Part shown: piece after piece, positions 1-10,580 of the stretch
How positions within the stretch are numbered: position 1 is the first letter of the stretch
Layout of the letters: each line of letters opens with the position of its first letter
Source: Thinopyrum elongatum
Lineage: Eukaryota; Streptophyta; Magnoliopsida; Poales; Poaceae
Direction: 5' to 3'
Length of the DNA stretch: 64,000 nucleotides
Assembly (NCBI GenBank): GCA_011799875.1
Contig: CM022301.1
Coordinates: forward strand, 89,795,667 to 89,859,666
Notes under the pieces: generated by a model
What the model was told of the DNA's origin: nothing
The model's input: only the letters and a program-made list of their open reading frames with translations
The model's database searches: none
Translations under genes and position numbers: made by a program

Positions 1-59
1 AGTTGATTTTTATACAAATTTTCTACGTTGTCCTAATATTTCAGAATTTTTAGAGTAAC

Positions 60-1215
60 AGAAGTATGAGCTTAATTCAGATCTTCACAGACTGTTATGT
101 TTTTGACAGATTCTGTTTTGAATGCATAGTTTGCTTGTTTTCTAGTTTCTATGGCTTATATTGCTTAATATAAATTGTAGAAATGATAGGGTACATTAGG
201 AATCATGTGAGAAAAATTATGAATCCTGTCTTGACAGTACCAAGGTGAATGATTTGTTTTATCATACTAACCCATCTCACGAAGTTCTGTTAAGTTTTGT
301 GTGATTGAAGTTTTCAAGTTTTGGGTGAGATATCGATATGAGGAGAATAAGGAGTGACAAGACACTAAGCTTGGGGATGAAAAAGGCACCCCAAGGTAAT
401 ATTCAAGGAAGATCCAAGCAACTAAGCTTGGGGATGCCCCGGATGGCATCCCCTCTTTCGTCTCCAACATTATCGGTAACCTTACTTGGAGCTATATTTT
501 TATTCGTCACATGATATGATTTTTGCTTGGAGCATCATTTTATTTTATTAGTATTTGCTTTATGTTATTTAGAGTAATGTTTTGCATCTTTTAGTTCAAT
601 AAAAAGGTCAAGTATAGCCTTTACCATGCTTATTTTGCATGTCTATATGTTGCTGTATTGAAAACAGAAAGTTTTCTATTGTTGTCTGAATTCTTCTGGA
701 AAGTCAGAACATTATAAAATCTTGAAATTTTTACACGTTGAGAAATAACAAATTTTATACAGTGTGGTAATTTTTCAGAATTTTTTGAGTTAGTAAAGTA
801 TGAGTACAATTGCACTCTTTACAGACTGTCCTGTTTTGACAGATTGCTGTTATGTTTGCATTGTTTGCATATGTTTGCTTGTTTAATGATTCTATTTGAG
901 GATAGAAGTATTAAATATGCAGAGGCATTTAGTATGCAATGTTAAATAATAATTTTAGTGATTTGCTACAGTAGAGAATGATAAAGTTTTGTATTTGATT
1001 TATACTAACTTTTCTCACAAGTTCTTGTTGAGTTTTGTGTGCATGAAGTTTTTAAGATTTAGGGAAATCGTGATATAAAAGGAATTAAGGAGACACAAAA
1101 GCTCAAGCGTGGGGATGCCCAAGGGATCCCTAGTTAATATTTCAAGAAGTCTCAAGCATCTAAGCTTGGGGATGCCCCGGTAGGCATCCCACCTTTATTC
1201 ATCAAGAACTATCGG
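60..1215 (+). repeat. Two diverged tandem modules of about 735 bp in the internal region of Gypsy I
   Basis: The series of landmarks TTTTGACAGATT, a TTTGCTTGTTT stretch, TGAGTTTTGTGTG and AAGCTTGGGGATGCCCCGG occurs twice, at about 100-440 and again at about 834-1180. The offset is 734-738 bases. The copies are clearly diverged. Neither codes for protein. This is an old internal duplication within the element's non-coding 3' region. Confidence 0.75.
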
Positions 1216-3006
1216 TTAGTATCGGTTGAGCCTAAGTTTTTGCTTCTTCACATGATGTGTGCTATTTTTAGAATGTCATTTTATTTTGTTTTGCTTGCTG
1301 TTTTAATAAAGTACTTAAGATCTGAAATTTTATTTATGAGAGAGAGTCTTCATATAGCTACATAATTATTCAACTACTCATTGATCTTCACTTATATCTT
1401 TTTGGAGTAGTTTGTCATTTACTCGCGTGCTTCACTTATATCTTATGAGTAAATGGTTGAATGAATTGAATATCATAAATCTGAAATTATATATGCTTCA
1501 TATGCTTATACCATGGGGAGTAGTGACTTCACATATAAGAAGTAGAGGTGGTAAATTTATTGAAAGTTAGCAAACATTGTATTGGTCACTTGAACAATTC
1601 ATGAAAGAATATTGAAGGAAGAGAGATTTCACATATAAATATACTTTCTTGGACATCTTCTATGATTGTGAGCCCCATTAATTATTTTCAAACTTGAGCA
1701 AATTAGTTGAAGTTGGACAAGGAAGACAACATAATGAGTTATGCTTGGGTATATTTGTATAGAAGTTATATTGTTATGGATCCTCCAACATGTGGTGCTT
1801 GCTTTTTAGAATCTTTTGCTAGCCCAAATTTCTGTACTAAGCGGGAATACTGCTTGTGCATCCAAATTCCTTGAACCAAGTTTCTTCCATGAGTGTCCAC
1901 CATATCTACCTATATGCGGTATTTACCTGCCGTTCCAAGTAAATTTGCATGTGCCAAACTCAAAACCTTCAAATAATAATCTGTTTTGTATGCCCGAATC
2001 ACTCATGTAGCGACTAGGGGCTGTCAGTATCTTCCATGCTAGGTGGGTTATTTTCATGATGAGTGTTTATTCACTTATCATTCACGAGAAAGTGGCTGGT
2101 AATTGGGATGCCCGGTCCTATGATCAAAAGATCAAAAACAAAATCACAAATAATTGCAAACAAAACTCCCTCAGGATTGTTGAAAGTTGGACGGTACCCG
2201 TTGTTTCGGACAAGCCGTGGAGTGTGATTGTTGGTGGAGGGGGAGTAAAAACTTTACCTTTCTGTTTGGGAACCGCCTATAATGTATCTAGTATGGAAGA
2301 TATTGGGAACTCTTGGTTGTTAAGTTAACAATGAAAGCATACCTCTCGAAATTATTTTCATCTCTGTTTTAAAAGTTTCGAGCTCTGGCACCTCTGCAAA
2401 TCCCTGCTTCCCTCTGCGAAGGGCCTATCTTTTACTTTTATGCAAAAGTCAGTAGTATTTCTTCTCATTCCAACCTACTCTTTAGTTGGCAAGCATCATG
2501 TGGTGGGGAAAGATCTAAGCATATATGGCCATTCAAATATATTTGATCATGAATTATTATTGTTGACAATTATCTATATGATAAATAAGTTGGGAGGCGA
2601 AACATTAAGCCCCTATCTTTCTCTATGTTCGATGGATGCTATTTGTTCTAAAAATATGCTTTGAGTGGTAGCAATCATGGAAGACTATGTGATAGTTGAG
2701 TATGTGGGATTTGCTAAATCAAAACTCTTACATAGACCCTTCCTGAAAATAAGATGAATTGCAATTGTTTGATGACTGAGAACCTAGTTTGTTAGTTTTC
2801 AAGAAAGTTTATGATCTATGCTTTAACATGTGAATAGCTTGCTACTTGATCATGACAAGTATTATGAGATGAGCTACTGTTTATGATTTATAATGATGCT
2901 AGAAAAAGTGATTGAAATTATCATTGATCAAACTTGTGCACTTGCTAGCATTCCACATCAAAAATTCTGTTTTTATCATTTACCTACTCGAGGACGAGCA
3001 GGAATT

Positions 3007-3021
3007 AAGCTTGGGGATGCT
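3007..3021 (+). other. Polypurine tract of Gypsy I
   Basis: The purine-rich AAGCTTGGGGATGCT directly precedes the LTR start TGATACGTCTCC. It would prime plus-strand synthesis during reverse transcription. The same motif sits at the equivalent place in element H (55715-55728, minus strand). Confidence 0.7.
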
Positions 3022-3928
3022 TGATACGTCTCCAACGTATCTATAATTTTTGATTGTTCCATGCTATTATATTATCTATCTTGAATGTTTTATATGCATT
3101 TATATGCTATTTTATATGATTTTATGAACTTATGCATAGGGGTTGGCACACGTTTTCGTCTTGACTCTCCGGTAGAAACTTTGGGGCACTCTTTGAAGTT
3201 CTTTGTGTTGGTTTGAATAGATGAATCTGAGATTGTGTGATGCATATCGTATAATCAAACCCGTGGATACTTGTGGTGACATTGGAGTATCTAGGTGACA
3301 TTAGGGTTTTGGTTGATGTGTATCTTAAGGTGTTATTTTAGTACGAACTCTAGGGCTGTTTGTGGCACTTATAGGAATAGCCCAATAGATCGATCAGAAA
3401 GAATAACTTTGAGGTGGTTTCGTACCCTACAATAATCTCTTCGTTTGTTCTTCGCTATTAGTGACTTTGGAGTGACTCTTTGTTGCATGTTGAGGGATTG
3501 TTATATGATCTAATTATGTTATCATTGTTGAGAGAACTTGCACTAGTGAAAGTATGAACCCTAGGCCTTGTTTCGAAGCATTGCAATACCGTTTTCGCTC
3601 ACTTTTATTACTTGCTACCTTGCTGTTTTTATATTTTCAGATTACAAAAACCCATATCTACCATCCATATTGCACTTTTATCACCATCCCTTCGCCGAAC
3701 TAATGCACCTATACAATTTACCATTGTATTGGGTGTGTTGGGGACACAAGAGACTCTTTGTTATTTGGTTGCAGGGTTGTTTGAGAGAGACCATCTTCAT
3801 CCTACGCCTCCCACGAATTGATAAACCTTAGGTCATCCACTTGAGGGAAATTTGCTACTGTCCTACAAAACTCTGCGCTTGGAGGCCCAACACGAGTCTA
3901 CAAGAAGAAGGTTGCGTAGTAGACATCA
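3022..3928 (+). repeat. 3' LTR of Gypsy I
   Basis: The LTR starts TGATACGTCTCCAACG and ends GTAGTAGACATCA, so it has the canonical TG and CA ends. Its first 30 bases resemble those of the H LTR read on the minus strand, but the rest differs. At 907 bp it is shorter than the LTRs of B and H (about 1.4-1.5 kb), so an internal deletion is possible. The 5 bases after it, CCTAG, are its expected target duplication, but the partner is outside the window. Confidence 0.75.
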
Positions 3929-4345
3929 CCTAGCACAGACCAGACAATTGCCTAGCCGTGTGCGGTGCCCCCCTCCACCGTTTACACTCCCAGTCATATT
4001 TTCGTAGTGCTTAGGCGAAGCCCTGCGGAGATCACTTCACCATCACCGTCACCACGTCGTCGTGCTGACGGAACTCATCTACTACCTCGACGTCTTGCTG
4101 GATCAAGAAGGCGAGGGACGTCACCGAGCTGAACGTGTGCAGAATGCGGAGGTGCCGTGCGTTCGGTACTTGATCGGTTGAAGCGCGAAGAAGTTCGGCT
4201 ACATCAACCGCGTTGTGAAACGCTTCCGCTTACGGTCTACGAGGGTACATAGACACACTCTCCCTCTCGTTGCTATGCATCTCCATGGATAGATCATTGC
4301 GTGTGCGTAGAAATTTTTGTGTTTTCCATGCAACGTTTCCTAACA
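3929..4345 (+). repeat. 3' tail of a BARE/Angela-like Copia LTR, interrupted by Gypsy I
   Basis: The sequence matches the end of the C LTR (39540-39940 read on the minus strand): GCCGTGTGCGG, CGTAGTGCTTAGGCG, CTCGACG and CGAGGGTACATAGAC blocks in the same order, ending GTTTCCTAACA. No primer binding site follows at 4346, so it is either a 3' LTR or a solo LTR end. Its front part lies left of the window, beyond Gypsy I. Confidence 0.8.
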
Positions 4346-4394
4346 GTTAGCCTCTCCAAAAGCTTGCACGTATCTTCTATTTTTTGACTCCGTG

Positions 4395-4534
4395 ACCAGG
4401 AACCATCTCCATCAACCGCCATGTTCACTATTCCAAACCCTAGGCCACCCACACCGTTCCCAAAACCAGGAACCATCTCCATCAACCGCCATGTTCACTA
4501 TTCCAAACCCTAGGCCACCCACACCGTTCCCAAA
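4395..4534 (+). repeat. Perfect tandem duplication of a 70 bp unit
   Basis: The unit beginning ACCAGGAACCATCTCC occurs at 4395-4464 and again at 4465-4534 without a mismatch. Identity of this kind points to a recent duplication by slippage or unequal exchange. It could also be an assembly artefact. Confidence 0.9.
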
Positions 4535-4703
4535 ACCCTCGATTGAATTGCCCGAGGGAGGGGTAGGCATGTGTGGAGAGGGGATTAGGAACCAATCGTC
4601 TAACGGAAGAAACTCACGGCAGCGCGCGCCGCCGGAGGACTGAAGAACCCTGGGTTCGTGACCTAGGGGAAAAAGCCGTGGCCTCGCAACCTAAGGGCAA
4701 TTC

Positions 4704-4776
4704 GATCATGATCATGATCATGATCATTATTAATATTAATAATTATTACTACTACTACCATCATCATCATATTATT
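4704..4776 (+). repeat. Compound simple repeat (ATCATG)n, (TAATAT)n, (TAC)n, (CAT)n
   Basis: Four short-period tracts lie side by side. No gene overlaps them. Confidence 0.85.
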
Positions 4777-5796
4777 GTAGCTAAATATGATTAATGTTGC
4801 AAACTTGAAACAAATACTCATTTATTGCAAAAATAAAAATAAAAATACTCAAGTACTTGATCCTAATGGGAATTTCGTGAAGTCCTAACTACCATATCAA
4901 TAAAAAATCCCTAGTCTTCAGTGGTCGACATGATGCTTAATTGTGTGCACTAGCATCAATATGGTCACGGGTGTAATAATTACAAGTGCCCAGATGATTG
5001 ACAGACCATGTACTAAAACGCATTTAGCGATGATCGAAAGAGCCAAACTAGAGCCCCATCGACCCAACAGTACTAATTGTTTTGCCGGAACTACTTGACG
5101 GACGATTTTTTGTTGAACGACGTATGCACGATAGCTGATCCAAGCGCCTACGGCTGTTCAGACATGCCAGTGGATGGTCTGTGATGTGGTGTCGTGCACA
5201 TTTCGGCTAGGAAGCGTCGTGTGTGTAGCACTGCTCTTGTTTTGCTTGCTTCTTGGTCACCAAATACTCCATTCGACGTATCCCCGTCAGCGATGGACAT
5301 CATCCACCAACCGGGCAGCCCGTGTTGCGTAAAGGATCATCACGCTATGTTAGCTTGGTTCACAACTTCACATACGCATGTAGGTTCACTCTCGAAGTCT
5401 CTATCCAACATGTACAAGACCGGCAACATGTAGTAATCCAGGCTACATATATTTGGCTTCGTCGACTTTGTGCGCAAACTGAACTATCTGACGCTGACGC
5501 TGATGATGCGGGGAAACACGCAGTTAAATGACACATATGCATCATGTACGATCCCCTTGATTTTCAGGAATTTATGTAAGCCGTTCCGTTGCGGTATAAA
5601 TTGAAGAGAAAATTCAGCGACAAAATAATACACTTATGGAAAATTTATATAGACTGATTTCATCGTTACCGCGTAAGTGCCATCTGAAAGAAAATTCTTG
5701 TCATGTAGCATCACTCATATTTTTTTCCCGTGAACTTAGGAGTTTTATTGCTTAAGTGTAAGTTTGTTATGGTCAGCCAGACGATAATTCATAGCG

Positions 5797-6152
5797 GAGC
5801 CCGAGCTCATCAGCTCCGGTGAACAGTTAAATTGAAAATTAAAATTCAAAAATATCTGATTTTTTTTTTACACCAACGATGCTTAATTTTTCTAGGTGCT
5901 TCAGCAGTTATGTCAAAAAAAAAATTAAGAGCTCCAAAATGCCCAAAGTTGCTCCAAGTTTTCCGAGCTCTAATTTTGTTCTTTTTTTTTTGTATGTACA
6001 CTAGGCTCCTCCGATGTCATCTCACAACGAAAATTTACATGTACCAAGAAAATTTGAGACGCTTTGGTGTCACAAAGTACCAGTTTTTTTTTTTTAATTT
6101 GCTTGCTATTTTTTCTGAACATACTGTTGACGCACTTGGGTGCAGATGCAGG
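5797..6152 (+). mobile_element. Small foldback-type DNA transposon (MITE 1), diverged
   Basis: The left end reads GAGCCCGAGCTCATC. The right end, read inward on the other strand, has CCTGCATCTGCACCC. Both resemble the ends of MITE 2 at 16896-17303. The interior is rich in A and T runs, as in MITE 2, but the hairpin is decayed. A flanking duplication is not clear. Non-coding. Confidence 0.5.
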
Positions 6153-6265
6153 GGTCTACTAGTACTACTATTTGCTCAAAATGGTCAAAGACACAACGAC
6201 GGAGGGCCTCACCTAACAGAAACAGTTTCAGCATCCAGCTTGGTTTTCAGGGGTGTCGCTACTTA

Positions 6266-7631
6266 CTATCCAAAACACTTTGTTAATTTAGTGACCATGA
6301 CCGAATCATCACTTTCCTCGTCGGGGCAAGCAAGAGGCTCTGGTGCTGAGACCAAGATGTTGCGGGAAGGATCTGCCGCCTTCTTCACCACTTCATACTT
6401 GAGCCCCTTGTTGTGGTCGGTGGCATCAATGGAGATTGTTGAGCCTTCGCCAGCTTCTCCTTTGACAAGCATCTCACAGATGGTGTTCATCACATTCTTC
6501 TGTATCCACCTTTTAATAGGCCTTGCACCGTACATCTGTGACAACACAAATCATGAACAGTTAGTTACCAAAGATTGTGTATGATTTCAAAAACGAAGCT
6601 GATTTACTTACTGGCTCGTATGACTCTGACAAGATAACGTCCAATGCAGCATCACTCGCGTGTAGAGAGATGCCCTTCTTAGCTACTCTGGCAACAGCGC
6701 CCTTCATCTGGATTTTCACAATCTCCTTCAGTTTGTCGTGTGAAAGCGGCTCAAATATCACAATCTCACTCAGCCTGTTGAGAAGCTCAGGCCTGAAACG
6801 TTTCCGGACCTGCACAAACATATGACAATCAACACGAGGGCCACTGCAGCATTTACAGGGGCAGTAAGGGTTCACAAACCACTTTCATGACAAGTTTGTG
6901 TGTTTCTTGCATTGTGTTCTCTCCAACCATTCCTGCTGCAAGGTGCTTTGACCCAAGATTTGAGGTCATAATGATGAGAGTGTTCTTGAAATCTACTGTC
7001 TGGCCTTTGCCATCAGTCAACAAACCATCATCAAGGAGTTGAAGAAAAATATTGTACACCGAGTGATGGGCCTTCTCCACCTCATCAAACAGGATGACAC
7101 TGTATGGGTGCTTCTTGACTTTTTCAGTCGGTTGTCCTCCATCGTCATAACCATAATAGCTGTAAGATACAGAAGAGCATCATTAAAACCGGCCAAACTA
7201 AACACTAGGTATGATGTGATAATGTAATGTAATTTTGAAATAAAACACGCACACAATGTACAAACCTTGGAGGTGCTCCAATGAGGCGCAACACAGATTC
7301 CTCCGTACCATATTCAGACATGTCAAAGCGAACCAACATATTTTCATTGTCAAATAGCTGCTCGGCAAGAGCTTTTGCAAGCTATGTCTTTCCAACACCA
7401 GTCGAGCCCAAAAAGAGAAAAGAACCTATTGGTTGGCCCGCTGATCAAGAACCTATTGGATGGCCCGCTGATCAAGCCAACTCTGGAACGTAGGACCGTC
7501 TGTGCAACAAAATTGACCGCCTCATCCTGGCCAACAACTCGCTCGTGCAATTTGTCTGCTAAGTGTAGTAATTTCTCCTTCTCCTCTTGATCAATGGCAG
7601 TGACAGGAATTCCAGTCCACAGGCTCACAAC
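6266..7631 (-). pseudogene. ClpB/HSP101-like chaperone, second AAA+ domain and C-terminus (pseudogene, four exons)
   Basis: Intact ClpB/HSP101 proteins are hexameric ATP-driven disaggregases. Exons inferred on the minus strand are 7631-7266, 7159-6880, 6809-6612 and 6535-6266, with GT/AG borders that keep the frame. The first holds the WTGIPVT motif and Walker A (GSTGVGKT, about 7385-7408). The second holds Walker B (VILFDE) and the sensor stretch TSNLG. The third holds RFRPELLNRL and the fourth YGARPI. The stop is at 6266-6268. Breaks: a TAG at 7382-7384 just after Walker A replaces the usual Glu; a 27 bp duplication lies at 7421-7474; and a frameshift separates the LRSRVG part from the Walker A frame. 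The next exon upstream is 10 kb away at 17782-17829. The N-terminal half is absent. The family call is firm; the exact paralogue is not. Confidence 0.88.
7421..7474 (-). repeat. 27 bp tandem duplication inside the ClpB-like Walker A exon
   Basis: The unit AGAACCTATTGG...CTGATCA occurs at 7421-7447 and 7448-7474 with a single mismatch (GGTTGG versus GGATGG). It adds nine codons just before the Walker A motif of the pseudogene. Confidence 0.9.
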
Positions 7632-8571
7632 CTTTTAAACAATATAAATAACATGGACACCACTAGGCATCAGACTATAGACACTTTGCATCTATCAGAC
7701 TAGTGGGGGCCGTCCGATGAGGAGCATCCAAGTCGTTCAATCTGTTAATCAGGGCCCCGTGAGATTTGCTGACTGCTTCCTTTAATTAATTGCTCCCTCT
7801 ATCCCGCTAACCTCTCTATTACGGTTCCCTTATTCCTTCCTCGAACAACTGCCCTCTAGGAGGCTAGGTAGTTTCCTAGTTATACTCCTGTGATCACGAT
7901 GCTTCCATATCTCAGTTTTATTTGCTTCCCTGAATTATCTTCTTCAGAAAATCACGCAAAGGTAGGATTTCAATTCCATCTCAACTCTTCTATTCTCGTA
8001 CTTGCTTCTTTTGAGGTAATTTATTCAGCGATTATATTTTTTGCTTCTAGTGCATAGCAAATTTGCTTCGACGACGAACATCGAAAAAAAGAAAAAAGAG
8101 GCCCCCGCGTCGTCCCCGCGGGCGACTCGGGTGGCAGCGCCGCCAGCCCGCCCCTTCCCCCCCTCCGCTCCTCTCTTCCCTCCCGCCGCCGCCGGAGCCG
8201 CCGGGGCAAAGCCCCTCGTGGTGGCCGGCGGCGGGGGCCCTTCTTCCTCCCTAGCCACGCCGAGGCAACGCGGGATGCCGCTGCGGGCGGGGGATGCGGC
8301 GTTCGCGCGGGGCACCATGGCTGTTGTGCGCGTGGCCGGGCCGGCGGCGCGGTGGTGCAGCGGCGGCTGCGTAGGTGCTCCTGCCGGGTGGCGGGATCGA
8401 TGGAGGCGGAGCACGCTTGGCGGGTGGTGCTGGCGGCTGCAGCGGTGACTGGCCCAGATCCGCCCGATCGGCGCGGGTCGCGGGCGACATGATCTGCGGG
8501 CGGCCGCCCCTGCCTCGGCGACGGGCTGGTGGGGGTGGCGGCGCAGTGGCGGTGGCTGGATGGGCATGCTG

Positions 8572-9155
8572 TGTTGGAAATTGTGGACTACACGGTCTAC
8601 CCTCTAATTCCTCTGCCTTTTCCGTGGTGCCGCTCACATTGCCTATTGAGGCTAGAGGGTTGGGACCTATTTATAGACTCGACTTCCAGGTGTTTTTATT
8701 AGTTCCACCTGTTTCCGGAAAATTCCGTATGACTCCTGAGCAATGTAACCAACCACGATCATACATGTCAGTTTTCCGAGTCTAGATATACTAGTCCCTA
8801 GCACACATGTGTGAGTCATGTGCTACGATTAGATTGTATGTATGGGATCAACTTCCAATCCAATCATGTGGGTCAACAGCCTGCAGAGCCGATCATGCAA
8901 AACAAACCCAGCTTTTCCACCTGTGATGTCCCGAGAAAATACGTACGTACATATACAGTTCCACAGAGTCGACCCCTATTAATTCCTCTATTGTATTCCA
9001 TCACAGTCATCCTCGACACCTCAAGTATTATTTCCTCGAGTGAAATTCCGCATCAGTTATTCCCCGTCACAAACATTAATAATATGATTCCACATTGAGT
9101 TGAATAAATAATAACCATATTGAATAAATGTTGAAAGCCACATAAATATCCAACA
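8572..9155 (-). repeat. 3' LTR of Copia K
   Basis: It reads TGTTGGAAATTG at the left and ends ATATCCAACA, with TG and CA ends. It matches 13415-13998 at the same length. A TATA-like box on the minus strand lies at 8665-8676. Confidence 0.92.
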
Positions 9156-9167
9156 TCTCCCACTTGG
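9156..9167 (-). other. Polypurine tract of Copia K
   Basis: On the minus strand CCAAGTGGGAGA directly precedes the 3' LTR. It is nearly the same tract as in BARE/Angela elements and in Copia C (34292-34308). Confidence 0.8.
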
Positions 9168-9879
9168 CTGAAACATTGTAATCAATATATGAAGTTCCAT
9201 GTGTAAACATGTTTTCAAAAGAATTCCTGACTTGGTCAGTGAAGCTGCACCATATTAGTATTATTATACAAAAATAAATCAAATATACGCACCTGAGTTT
9301 AACCATTCCACACCTCGTGTATATAATGGTAACTTCCTCAATGTGTTTACTTTAAACTATAAACTCCAGAGTAAGTGACAGGTTGTGATGCACCTTCCAC
9401 GATCATATATGATGCGTGTGATTCCCTTAGCGACACATATTTCCTTCCACCGCTTGAATGCGGCAATTAATTCCGGTAGCTAGGGTTGATAGTATAACAA
9501 GATACCTACAAATTCCAGTACCATTTAGTATTCTCTCTTTTTTTTCTTTTTTTTTTCACAGGAGTTCAAAGATAATTCCTCATTGAGTATGATTCCCCTT
9601 ATCATGGTACTTTAACAAGTTTGCAATTTTCCATAGGAAACATTTAAAAAATATTCCCTATGTAGTTCCACTCCCAAAAAAGAAGCTTCAAACATTCCTT
9701 TCATATGAAAGTTAGAACATGACCAAGCTTTCACTTCCATCAATGTGACTTTATCATTGCAAACAACAAGAACAATGTAACATAAATACTAATGCAATTT
9801 TCGCTTACCTTTTTACATGGTCACCTCACTCCATTTATAAGAACATATGACCTGATATTCCATTGATGTGAAGCTTGTT

Positions 9880-10580
9880 ATAAGACCATACATTAATATG
9901 TTGAATTTGCAAACCATGTCTTTATTCCCTCTTTCCCTAAATTCCAGAGAAAGAACTTCCACAAAGTATATTTCCCTTTGTGTAAAGAATTGAATAACAA
10001 GAGTGACATTATAATTAATATTCCAGTGAGCCAAATTTTCTTGAAAAAAAACACTCACATACAATGGGCTTGCGGTCGTTTGGTAAGATAATAAGTTCCC
10101 AACCATTATTCTTCCTCATTGAGTTTATTCCTTTCCGCATTTCTTCCACCCATAGCTTGCGTTGATGGAAAAGTAAAGCTTTCTTAAGAGACTTCAGTTA
10201 TTCCTCTTAGAATTCAGAGTCACTTCCCCCCAAAAACACACGATAATTATCCAGATATGATATTCCAAGTTATTTCCTCCCATTTATCCTAAGCATGTTA
10301 GTGTCAGGAGTTACACTTGTAGTTTCCTTTGGGGTCAAGATTAAATTCTAGTATGATTGCCAATAATTCCACCATTATCCATACAAATATTGTGCTCCCA
10401 CTTTCCACCAGTTTTCCTTTTCTAAATCAAAGAAATACCCTTGATCCACTAGAATAAAAAATTAACAAATTCCTGGTGTGTGCTTTGTATTAATTGAGAA
10501 TTTCCTGCCAAAATAAAATACTTCCTTCCAGTCTACAAACCATAAGGAGTGACTGTGCTTGGTGAAGAATGACATAAAGA
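9880..10580 (-). pseudogene. Decayed integrase and reverse transcriptase traces of Copia K
   Basis: On the minus strand near 10,530-10,560 a TPYxL.TGRK stretch, with a stop in place of Trp, resembles the conserved TPYELWTGRKP of Copia integrases. Further downstream, near 9,930, MVCKFNILMYGL resembles the VCKL..SLYGLKQA motif of Copia RT. The order integrase then RT fits Copia. Frames change and stops are frequent, so no enzyme can be made from this copy. Confidence 0.5.

Larger units (their letters stand above)
1..3928 (+). mobile_element. Gypsy LTR retrotransposon I, 3' part (non-coding internal region plus 3' LTR)
   Basis: The stretch carries several copies of an AAGCTTGGGGATGCC motif, ends in a polypurine tract at 3007-3021 and runs into an LTR at 3022. 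The internal part has no long reading frame. It resembles, in the opposite orientation, the internal region of element H (55715-58978), which has the same AAGCTTGGGGATGC blocks and the same junction with its LTR. This layout is typical of non-coding 3' regions of Triticeae Gypsy elements of the WHAM/Sabrina/Fatima type; I cannot fix the family. The 5' part lies outside the window. The element is inserted in a BARE/Angela-like LTR, whose tail follows directly at 3929. Confidence 0.8.
4346..5796. other. Stretch without a recognisable gene
   Basis: Both strands carry only short overlapping reading frames with no family resemblance that I can see. The stretch holds a perfect 70 bp tandem duplication (4395-4534) and a patch of simple repeats (4704-4776). 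It lies downstream of the 3' end of the ClpB-like pseudogene, which is on the minus strand. It may be old, unclassified repeat or host DNA. Confidence 0.5.

Noticed and set aside
5832..6584. 250-codon plus-strand frame
   Set aside because: It runs through MITE 1 with its T-runs and then along the antisense of the last ClpB-like exons. It has no family resemblance.
8025..8785. Several long GC-rich frames on both strands
   Set aside because: All frames are open because of composition (Ala/Pro/Arg/Gly-rich), and the region is the head of the LINE-like unit. The same holds for 13,896-14,802.
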